Below, piece after piece: positions 7,942-13,699 of a DNA stretch of 25,116 bases (its first letter is position 1; every line of letters begins with the position of its first letter). The translations under genes were made by a program, and so were the position numbers. Source of the DNA: an uncultured Clostridia bacterium (lineage in GTDB: Bacteria; Bacillota_A; Clostridia; Oscillospirales; Acutalibacteraceae); contig CALWIE010000035.1 of the NCBI GenBank assembly GCA_944380625.1, positions 1 through 25,116 on the forward strand, read 5' to 3'. Under the pieces are notes generated by a model. It was not told the origin of the DNA, ran no database searches, and saw nothing but the letters and a program-made list of their open reading frames with translations.

Positions 7942-7965
7942 TCCATTCCTCCACAAGGCGCCCGG

Positions 7966-9192
7966 TTACTCCTGGGGCGCGCTGCTCAGGGAGGAGTCCC
8001 CAAACTCCTCCCAGTAAGGCGAGTCCTCTTCGTAGATGAAGCTGCTGATGCGCTTGCCCGCCTCGGTGGTGTCGTAAATCATATAGTAGACCTCGTCGAT
8101 GTAGCCGTCGAAGAGGCTTGTCTCAAAGTTGACGTCCGGGACGCTGATCCGGCTGACGGTAAAACCGCTGAACAGGATGGGGGTCATGGCCAGCACGTCG
8201 GACATGTCCAGGGAGGTCTCGCAGTAGGGCATCAGGTCCGAGGCAAGGCCCGTGTAGTCGGTGAGGCCCATCTCCCCCAGGTTGCCGATGAGGGCGGAGA
8301 CCACGTTTTGCTGGCGCTTGACCCGCTCGTAGTCGCTGTCGATCTTCCGGATGCGGCCGTAGGCCACGGCCTGGTTGCCGTTTAGGTGGTACTCCCGCTC
8401 CTCATAGGCGCCGGAGGCGAAATCCACGTTCCCGTAGATGTCGGGGATGTAGTCGCTGTCCTTGATCTCCGCGTAGCTGTGCTCGCTGTAGGTGCCCTCC
8501 TCCCGGTCCTGGTCCTTTTTCTCCTCGATCTCCAGGGCGAGGGTGTGGAGGTTGTTGTTCAAAGCGCTGACCTCCGCGGAGGTCAGGAAGATGTCCACCC
8601 CCCCAAAGGCGTCCACAATGGCCGCCATATTGGCGAAGTTCACAGTCACATAGTCCCGGATGTCCAGGCCGAAGTTCTGGTTCAGGGTGCGGATGGCCAG
8701 CTCCGGGCCGCCGTAGCTGTAGGCGGCGTTGACGCTCTCCTCCCAGCTGATATAGCCCATGTTGTAGCTCTCCCCTTCGATGAGCACCTGGCTGTCCCGG
8801 AGGATGGAGGTCATCTTCAGCTTTCCGTGCTTGTTGTCCACGCTGAGGACCATGATCACATCGGACAGGCCTGTAAAGGCGTCGTTGCGGGAATCCACCC
8901 CAAAGAGGGCGATGTTCTTGATGCTGTCGTCCATCACCACGTTTTCTGGGTCGATGCCCAGGGTCTCGTTGTCCTTGGCGATGGTGGTGGTGGTCAGGCC
9001 GTCCAGCAGGTCGGTGGACACGTACACCAACCCGCTGCCACAGAGGATGAACAGCAGGCAAAGGGCCACGGCAAACCCCCGGAGCACAGCCCGGCCCCGG
9101 CGGTTTTTCTTCCGCTTTTTATATTCCCTGGAGGAAGAGTAGCTGGACAGGTCCTCGAATTGTTGGTTCTCCTCACGGTTCTTGCGAGCCAT
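7966..9192 (-). CDS. LCP (LytR-CpsA-Psr) family protein, paralogue
   Basis: A 408-aa LCP protein. The cytoplasmic tail is short and basic (residues 1-37, with QFEDLSSYSS at 11-20), followed by one transmembrane helix (about 38-58) and an extracellular LCP domain. The domain shows NIALFGVDSRN, SILRDS, AYSYGGPELAIRTLNQNF, and GRIRKIDSDYERVKRQQ. An insertion rich in Glu, Asp and Lys (roughly residues 218-258) distinguishes it from its neighbour. ATG at 9192 has GGGAGGAAC upstream. It is the first gene of its unit, with a near-consensus promoter at 9228-9256. The tandem pair probably arose by duplication and may serve different wall polymers. Confidence 0.93.
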   Translation of the reverse strand: MARKNREENQQFEDLSSYSSSREYKKRKKNRRGRAVLRGFAVALCLLFILCGSGLVYVSTDLLDGLTTTTIAKDNETLGIDPENVVMDDSIKNIALFGVDSRNDAFTGLSDVIMVLSVDNKHGKLKMTSILRDSQVLIEGESYNMGYISWEESVNAAYSYGGPELAIRTLNQNFGLDIRDYVTVNFANMAAIVDAFGGVDIFLTSAEVSALNNNLHTLALEIEEKKDQDREEGTYSEHSYAEIKDSDYIPDIYGNVDFASGAYEEREYHLNGNQAVAYGRIRKIDSDYERVKRQQNVVSALIGNLGEMGLTDYTGLASDLMPYCETSLDMSDVLAMTPILFSGFTVSRISVPDVNFETSLFDGYIDEVYYMIYDTTEAGKRISSFIYEEDSPYWEEFGDSSLSSAPQE

Positions 9193-9227
9193 AGCGGTTC
9201 CTCCCGATCAACATAATATTTACAAGC

Positions 9228-9256
9228 ATTATACCCCCGCGGGGCCTTTTCGTCAA
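9228..9256 (-). promoter_or_regulatory. Sigma-A promoter of the LCP-LCP-NTase unit
   Basis: -35 TTGACG (9251-9256), 17-bp spacer, -10 TATAAT (9228-9233) on the minus strand. The -35 box overlaps the stop codon of the gtrA-like gene upstream (9253-9255). Confidence 0.88.
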
Positions 9257-9675
9257 TGTCCTGGCTTTTCCTTGGGCTTTCGGAAGACAAAGGCCTTGCT
9301 GAACACGTAGTTGACAATAATCACGATGACGTTGGAAAGGAGCTTCATGACCTTGTCGTTGATGTGCAGCACGCCCACGCCCACCCGCATACAGGCCAGA
9401 TCCAGCACAAAGGAGAGGGCCCGGCACCCAAAGAACCGGAGCATTTCCCCCAGGACCGGGAGAAACCCCCGGGCCTTGCTCTCAAACACCCAGACCCGGT
9501 TGGTCACGTAGGCAAAGAGGATGGAGAGGATCTGGGCGATGGCGGTGGCCCACAGGTAGGGCACGTGGAACAAATCGGCCAGCACCCAGTAACCGCCCCA
9601 GTTGACCAGGGTGGTGAGGCCGCCGAAAAATACGTAAAGGATCAATTCCTTATATTTTGTAAAGAGAGCGCGCAC
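9253..9675 (-). CDS. GtrA family membrane protein
   Basis: A 140-aa protein with four hydrophobic helices and GtrA-family signatures: FFGGLTTLVNWGGYWVLADL near residues 17-36, FAYVTNRVWVF near 54-64 and NYVFSKAFVF close to the C-terminus. GtrA-like proteins are thought to help move lipid-linked sugars across the membrane for surface glycosylation. The preferred start is GTG at 9675, 7 nt after AGGAGG. An in-frame ATG at 9702 would lie only about 7 nt from the predicted transcription start. It has its own promoter, and its last codons merge with the promoter of the LCP unit. Confidence 0.85.
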   Translation of the reverse strand: MRALFTKYKELILYVFFGGLTTLVNWGGYWVLADLFHVPYLWATAIAQILSILFAYVTNRVWVFESKARGFLPVLGEMLRFFGCRALSFVLDLACMRVGVGVLHINDKVMKLLSNVIVIIVNYVFSKAFVFRKPKEKPGH

Positions 9676-9715
9676 TGCGGCCCCTCCTTCCTGTCTGCCC
9701 ATATTACAATAGGTT

Positions 9716-9744
9716 AGTATAGCAAAAAATGCCTTCCAATGCAA
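9716..9744 (-). promoter_or_regulatory. Sigma-A promoter of the gtrA-like gene
   Basis: -35 TTGCAT (9739-9744), 17-bp spacer, -10 TATACT (9716-9721), minus strand. The upstream terminator's T-run (9745-9749) abuts the -35 box. Confidence 0.78.
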
Positions 9745-9771
9745 GAAAAAGCCTCCCCGAAGGGAAGCTTT
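9745..9771 (-). terminator. Intrinsic terminator of the HD-domain gene
   Basis: On the minus strand AGCTTCCC pairs with GGGAGGCT (one G-U pair) around a TTCG tetraloop, followed by TTTTT. It lies 12 nt after the stop codon at 9783. Confidence 0.9.
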
Positions 9772-9782
9772 CCAAAAATCTG

Positions 9783-10346
9783 TCAAAAACCTTTCCCCGC
9801 AAGCTTCATCAGGGGGTACGGGGAGGCTGACCGCCTGAGGCCCCGGGTGGGCATTCCGCCCCGCAGGGTGGGATAGGGCTCCTGACGGCTGAAGAACTCG
9901 TACACCGAGCAGGCTTTGTCCACCAGGGAAACCACCACGCCCTCCCGATACTTGGGGGGCTTTACGGTGAGGGGAAACATGTGGCAGCGGATGGTGTTCT
10001 CCTCAATGGCCGTGAGGGGGATCTCCCTTTTGGCGTTTTCCGCAGCCACTGCCGGGTGCCGGGTCCAGTGCCAGCGGTGGGCGGGGTCCCCGTCCTGGGC
10101 ATCGTAGAGGAAGTAGTCGTGGAGAAGCGCGCCCCGAATGAGCTCTTCCCAGTGGAAGGAAAACCGGGTCCACCGGGCAAGCCGGTAGCTGTAATAGGCC
10201 ACCGCCACGCTGTGCATCAAGCGGGAAGTGGAACCGTGCTGGGAAAACCGGGAGATCTGCTCCAGCCCGCACTGGCCGGCCAAAGCCTGGTAAATGCCTC
10301 TGAACTCCCGCTCTTGAAGGGAACGATCCGTCGCCTTTTTTTCCAT
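9783..10346 (-). CDS. HD domain-containing protein (putative phosphohydrolase)
   Basis: A 187-aa protein with the HD metal-binding pattern: His45 in RLMHSV, His76-Asp77 in LLHDYFLYD, a further histidine region (HWTRHP, about 93-98; RCHMFP about 120-125) and Asp143 in SLVDKACS. HD proteins hydrolyse phosphoesters of nucleotides or related substrates; the substrate here is unknown. ATG at 10346 has AGGTGG 4 nt upstream and is the first start after the predicted promoter; an upstream open frame is discarded. The tail after about residue 160 (Arg, Pro and Gly-rich) looks poorly conserved. It is monocistronic, bounded by a promoter and a terminator. Confidence 0.82.
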   Translation of the reverse strand: MEKKATDRSLQEREFRGIYQALAGQCGLEQISRFSQHGSTSRLMHSVAVAYYSYRLARWTRFSFHWEELIRGALLHDYFLYDAQDGDPAHRWHWTRHPAVAAENAKREIPLTAIEENTIRCHMFPLTVKPPKYREGVVVSLVDKACSVYEFFSRQEPYPTLRGGMPTRGLRRSASPYPLMKLAGKGF

Positions 10347-10397
10347 TGTGCCACCTGCCAAACTAGAATGAGAGAGCACTTCCGCTTTCCGGCTCAT

Positions 10398-10426
10398 ATT
10401 ATACCATTGACGCCATGAGGGAACAA
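10398..10426 (-). promoter_or_regulatory. Sigma-A promoter of the HD-domain gene
   Basis: -35 TTGTTC (10421-10426), 17-bp spacer, -10 TATAAT (10398-10403) on the minus strand. It lies just downstream of the terminator of the long non-coding unit. Confidence 0.75.
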
Positions 10427-10480
10427 GAGGAAATTTCAGGCATTTTGGCGGTGGGCTTTTTGTTTTTTCTGTGGGAAGGC

Positions 10481-10524
10481 AACAAAAAGGGCTCTTGGGA
10501 GACACCCCAAAAGCCCTCTTGTTC
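10481..10524 (-). terminator. Intrinsic terminator of the long non-coding RNA
   Basis: On the minus strand GGGCTTTTGGG (10516-10506) pairs with CCCAAGAGCCC (10499-10489), with one G-U pair, followed by TTTTT (10488-10484). Flanking AACAA and TTGTT extend the stem. Confidence 0.92.
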
Positions 10525-11579
10525 GCAGGTATTTGTTTCCAACGTCAACAACCATGGATTTTTCTTACGTTTTACTGTCCTACATTTTGCTGTTTTCCAG
10601 TATGTACGCGATCCACAGGCGATGTTTTCATTGGTGAACAACCATATACTTTATATTTTCCTCTGTTTCCGGTGGTAGCCGTACTTCTTCGGAGAAGATC
10701 TTAAAGGGAAACTACTCAGTACATTGGATTATACCTTTTCTTTCGGCACATCGTTACCGTTTCTCTCTACCGTGTTTTATTTGATCCAGCCCTATAGGCT
10801 ATCATACGCTTTAGTAAGCTCACTAACCAACGGTTTCAAAACAGATCCGTGCCAGTTTGGTTTCCTTGCATCTGGTTCTTACGCAGAACGAGAAACCTTC
10901 TTTCTATATATTTTAATCTATTTAGTCTGCGGAATGTGAGTCCGTAGACTTTACACTCTGAGGTTCCTTTTGATCCATGGGACTCACCCGCCTTTCTGCA
11001 AAATTAATGCTGCGCTTCGCTTTTTTCTGGAGCCGCCTTTTTACAATTCCTTCGCCTTACTATTTCCACTTCAGGCCTCAGGTCTTCTTGTTTTTGAAAA
11101 GCGCCCCTGTCTTCTCTTGCTCACATCTCGAAAATACGGGGGATTTTGCTTTTCACGGCTCTTCTCTTTTTTCACTCCCCGCCGTTTTCACTCTGAAACA
11201 TCCAACGCTTCTTACCTTTCTTCTCACAGGTTTTACGGAATCCGCTTTTGCTTTTCCCTTTTTCCTTCGGCTTTTTCTCAACTGGTTTCTCGTCCCAATT
11301 AAGTTCCTCACAGGTTTTACTGTTTTGGGATCCTCACAGTTCCTTTTTAAAGGATCTCTTCTTTCCCGCCTTCGCTTGAAAAAGTTTTCTTTTTCCCTCA
11401 GGTGAAAGAAGGACTTTTTTAAAGGTTCTGGCTTTTGGATCGGGCCTCACTTGAAAGGGGATTGGCTTTTGCTTTATCCCTCTGTGGTGGAAAGGCTTCG
11501 CTTTGGCGTTTCACTTACTTCCGGCTTTTGCGAAGCTGCTTTGAAGACCTTCGGTAAGATTTCTCTTTTCCTTGTCTTC
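10481..11579 (-). ncRNA. Candidate long structured non-coding RNA (about 1.1 kb)
   Basis: About 1,100 bases on the minus strand run from a consensus promoter (11586-11614) to a strong terminator (10481-10524) with no credible protein. Frames are short, lack ribosome binding sites and resemble no protein I know. The DNA is clearly AT-richer than its neighbours. The promoter-proximal half (11579 to about 10990) is purine-rich on the RNA strand and carries many GTGA(A/G) units and a repeated 14-mer, GTAAAACCTGTGAG (11223-11236 and 11307-11320). The distal half holds well-formed helices: 10859-10864 with 10892-10897 enclosing 10875-10879 with 10885-10889, 10811-10815 with 10822-10826, 10684-10688 with 10693-10697, and 10936-10943 with 10980-10987. 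I see no tmRNA, RNase P, SRP or group II intron hallmarks. It could be a divergent member of a known large RNA class (GOLLD, ROOL, OLE), which cannot be tested by eye. Ends are inferred from promoter and terminator. Confidence 0.7.
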
Positions 11580-11585
11580 GCCCAT

Positions 11586-11641
11586 ATTATACCCCACAAA
11601 TTCCAGCTTGTCAATAGATTTTTTCAAGTTTTTTGAAAAAA
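11586..11641 (-). promoter_or_regulatory. Strong promoter with UP-element-like A/T tract for the long RNA
   Basis: On the minus strand -35 TTGACA (11609-11614), a 17-bp spacer and -10 TATAAT (11586-11591) match sigma-A consensus at all 12 positions. Immediately upstream (11615-11641) are alternating A and T tracts forming an inverted repeat, resembling an UP element. This is the best promoter in the window and suggests high expression. Predicted start near 11579. Confidence 0.9.
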
Positions 11642-11725
11642 TTTATTCATAACTTCCCTTGGGGCGCATACACTGAAAACAGCGTGGGAAAGGGAGGGAA
11701 ATAGGGGTTGCGGGAAAAACACCGC

Positions 11726-11754
11726 TTGACTCCCGCCTGGATTTACGGTAAAAT
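11726..11754 (+). promoter_or_regulatory. Sigma-A promoter of the DUF1292 gene
   Basis: -35 TTGACT (11726-11731), 17-bp spacer, -10 TAAAAT (11749-11754), about 20 nt of leader, then GAAAGGAG before the ATG. It points away from the long-RNA promoter about 110 bp to the left, so the two are divergent. Confidence 0.85.
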
Positions 11755-11780
11755 ACTCTTGGAGAAAGGAGCGATTGCCC

Positions 11781-12083
11781 ATGGATCATGAATACGAAGC
11801 CGACCTTCTCACCCTTTTGGACGACGAAGGTCAGGAGCATGAGTTCGAGATTATCGACGAGCTGGAAAATGACGACGGCCACTTTTTAGCCCTTGTCCCC
11901 ACCCAGCAGGAGCCCGACGAGATCGCCTCCGACGCGGAGACTTACTATATTTTTGAAGTTGTCGAAGAGGACGGCGAGGAGCAGCTCCAGGAAGTGGAGG
12001 ACGACGCCCTGCTGGATAAGCTGGCGGACATTTTCGAGACCCGTTTTAACGAAGCCTATTTTGAGGACGGGGAAGAGGAGTAA
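11781..12083 (+). CDS. DUF1292 domain-containing protein
   Basis: A 100-aa, strongly acidic protein. DUF1292 pattern: a beta-rich start (DLLTLLDDEGQEHEFEIID), a central ALVP and TYYIFEVVEEDGEEQL segment, then a helical VEDDALLDKLADIFETRF tail. Function is unknown. In many Firmicutes the gene sits next to ruvX and a Fur-family regulator; here ruvX lies in another operon about 4 kb away. ATG at 11781 is 9 nt after GAAAGGAG; a TTG six bases earlier is too close to that site. The gene is followed by the probable 6S RNA with no intervening terminator, so read-through into the RNA is possible. Confidence 0.9.
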   Translation: MDHEYEADLLTLLDDEGQEHEFEIIDELENDDGHFLALVPTQQEPDEIASDAETYYIFEVVEEDGEEQLQEVEDDALLDKLADIFETRFNEAYFEDGEEE

Positions 12084-12112
12084 CCTCCCCTCCCCTGCGG
12101 ATACTGCGGCAG

Positions 12113-12312
12113 GTTTCCTGCCCGACTCGCGGACTGCGCACATATAACCCTACACTCGATTGAAAGGGAGCCCTGTCTCCTTCTGCGGATTGCAGACCTC
12201 CCAGCGCGGCGTTTGCCGGCTGCTGGAGGCAGGGAGCGTGAAACGGAAGGGGGGGCACCCACCTGCTTTTATGTAGCAGGTTATTGAGTTGCGCGATACG
12301 GTCGGGCGGGAC
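12113..12312 (+). ncRNA. ssrS: Probable 6S RNA
   Basis: About 200 nt with the 6S layout. The closing stem is CCTGCCCGAC (12117-12126) with GTCGGGCGGG (12301-12310), continued by TCGCG/CGCGA. A large central bubble follows, whose 3' side carries the characteristic hairpin ACCTGCT/AGCAGGT (12261-12267 with 12275-12281) followed by TATTGAG. The terminal stem is CCCTGTCTCC (12171-12180) with GGAGGCAGGG (12225-12234), ending in hairpins 12183-12195 and 12207-12218. 6S RNA mimics an open promoter and sequesters sigma-A RNA polymerase, templating short product RNAs from the bubble. I see no clear promoter directly upstream, so it may be processed from the DUF1292 transcript. Ends are approximate. 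Another structured RNA is the alternative. Confidence 0.68.
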
Positions 12313-12329
12313 TTTTTATGCCACAAAAT

Positions 12330-12353
12330 GGGCGGGCCTTCCCCGCCTTTTTT
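12330..12353 (+). terminator. Intrinsic terminator after the 6S RNA
   Basis: GGCGGG (12331-12336) pairs with CCCGCC (12342-12347) around a 5-nt loop, followed by TTTTTT (12348-12353). Confidence 0.88.
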
Positions 12354-12365
12354 GCATAGTCAGGA

Positions 12366-12412
12366 AAAAAGTCAAAAAATCCCTTGACTTTTTGGTGGTA
12401 ATAGGGTATGAA
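12366..12412 (+). promoter_or_regulatory. Promoter of the oxidoreductase gene with overlapping inverted repeat
   Basis: -35 TTGACT (12384-12389), 17-bp spacer, -10 TATGAA (12407-12412). A perfect 10-bp inverted repeat, AAAAAGTCAA (12366-12375) with TTGACTTTTT (12384-12393), has its right arm on the -35 box. It could be an operator or a second, A/U-rich terminator for the upstream unit. A leader of about 78 nt follows, with a small GTATTT/AAATAC hairpin near the ribosome binding site. Confidence 0.65.
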
Positions 12413-12496
12413 TAGGATGGGAGTAGTGGATTGTCTTCCTTGCTCCCCCATATGGCAAACGGTATTTGGAAATACTAATAGGGGAGGAATTTATCT

Positions 12497-13621
12497 ATGA
12501 TCGACGGCAAAGTAGCAGTCGCCATTGTGGGCTGCGGCGGCATGGGCGGCGGCCACGCGGTGGCCATTTCCACCGGCAGCGGCCAGGCCCTGTGGATGAC
12601 GGACGGTTCCAAGGGACGGGAGCTCCTTCCCGGCGACACGGACCTCACCGCTAAAATGGTGTTGGCCGGCACCTACGACATCAAAGAGGAGCGCCAGGAG
12701 TGGGCCCGGCGCCAGGGCTTCCCCACCTATGACAGCTTTGAAGAGATCCTCGCGGACGAGCGGGTGGACGTGGTCCTGGTGGCCACCCCCAACGACAGCC
12801 ACAAGGAGCTCTCCATCCGGGCCATGCGCGCGGGCAAGCACGTGCTGTGCGAAAAGCCTGTGATGATGACCAGCAAGGACCTGGAAGACGTGATGGCTGT
12901 GGCCCAGGAAAACGGCAAGGTCTTCCATCCCCGGCAGAACCGCCGCTGGGACAAGGACTACCTGGTGAAGAAGAAAATTGACGACGAGAAGCTTGTGGGC
13001 AACGTGTTCCACATTGAGAGCCGCTACCACGGCTCCCGGGGCATTCCTGGGGACTGGCGGGGCGTAAAGGCCCAGGGCGGCGGCATGATGTTCGACTGGG
13101 GCGTCCACCTGCTGGACCGGCTGGTGATGATGATCCCCGAGAAGATCAAGAAGGTCTACGCCAAGATGACCCACGTCACCAACGACGAGGTGGACGACGG
13201 GTTCATTATGAACATGGTGTTTGAAAGCGGCCTGACCGCCACAGTGGAGGTGGGCACCTGCAACTTTATCACCCTGCCCCACTGGTACCTGTGCGGCGAC
13301 CAGGGGACGGCACAGATCAAGGATTTCCGCGACCCCGGCCGGATGGTGATCCTCCGCAGCTGGGAGGACAAGGACGCCACCCCCATCCTCATGGGCGAAG
13401 GCCTCTCTAAGACCATGGCCCCCCGGAACGCCGACTCTGTGGACGAGCTGCCCCTGCCGGACATCCAGTATGACCGCAACCAGCTCTACTCCAACCTGTG
13501 CGACGTGGTACAGGGCAAGGCCGAGCAGATTGTGAAGCCCGAAGAGGCCCTGCGGGTCCTCAAGCTGATGGAGGCCGCCCTGGAGTCCGACGAAAAGGGC
13601 ATTGTGGTGGACTTTGAGTAA
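12497..13621 (+). CDS. Gfo/Idh/MocA family oxidoreductase
   Basis: A 374-aa NAD(P)-dependent sugar or polyol dehydrogenase-like protein. The Rossmann motif is AIVGCGGMGGGHA (residues 9-21), with VLVATPNDSHKE near 93-104 closing the nucleotide fold and the catalytic-lysine motif CEKP at 118-121. In the C-terminal substrate domain MMFDWGVHLLD carries the conserved Asp and His. The substrate cannot be predicted: no sugar transporter, kinase or isomerase gene is adjacent, and the gene stands alone between its own promoter and terminator. ATG at 12497 has GGGGAGGA about 8 nt upstream. A leader hairpin candidate (GGGAG near 12419 with CTCCC near 12443) may be regulatory. Confidence 0.9.
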   Translation: MIDGKVAVAIVGCGGMGGGHAVAISTGSGQALWMTDGSKGRELLPGDTDLTAKMVLAGTYDIKEERQEWARRQGFPTYDSFEEILADERVDVVLVATPNDSHKELSIRAMRAGKHVLCEKPVMMTSKDLEDVMAVAQENGKVFHPRQNRRWDKDYLVKKKIDDEKLVGNVFHIESRYHGSRGIPGDWRGVKAQGGGMMFDWGVHLLDRLVMMIPEKIKKVYAKMTHVTNDEVDDGFIMNMVFESGLTATVEVGTCNFITLPHWYLCGDQGTAQIKDFRDPGRMVILRSWEDKDATPILMGEGLSKTMAPRNADSVDELPLPDIQYDRNQLYSNLCDVVQGKAEQIVKPEEALRVLKLMEAALESDEKGIVVDFE

Positions 13622-13648
13622 ATCCCCCGCGTGTGGATAGAAAAGCCG

Positions 13649-13682
13649 AAAAGGCCCGGAACTCTCTGTTCCGGGCCTTTTT
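13649..13682. terminator. Bidirectional intrinsic terminator
   Basis: A perfect 14-bp stem, AAAAGGCCCGGAAC (13649-13662) with GTTCCGGGCCTTTT (13668-13681), closes a 5-nt loop and serves the convergent oxidoreductase (+) and mgtE (-). Confidence 0.95.
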
Positions 13683-13699
13683 ACAGCCTTTTGGGGCGG

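Noticed and set aside
10481..11579. tmRNA, RNase P RNA, SRP RNA or group II intron as identity of the long RNA
   Set aside because: No tRNA-like ends or tag frame, no GAGGAAAGTCC-type P4 string, no GGAAGGAAGCAGCC-like SRP motif, and no domain V or GTGYG intron start.
10415..11636. Phe- and Ser-rich short plus-strand frames and small minus-strand frames in the AT-rich region
   Set aside because: None has a ribosome binding site and similar-looking frames occur in several phases; the composition follows from the pyrimidine-rich strand. Two minus-strand mini-frames of about 16-19 codons (starting near 11584 and 10979) also lack convincing start signals.
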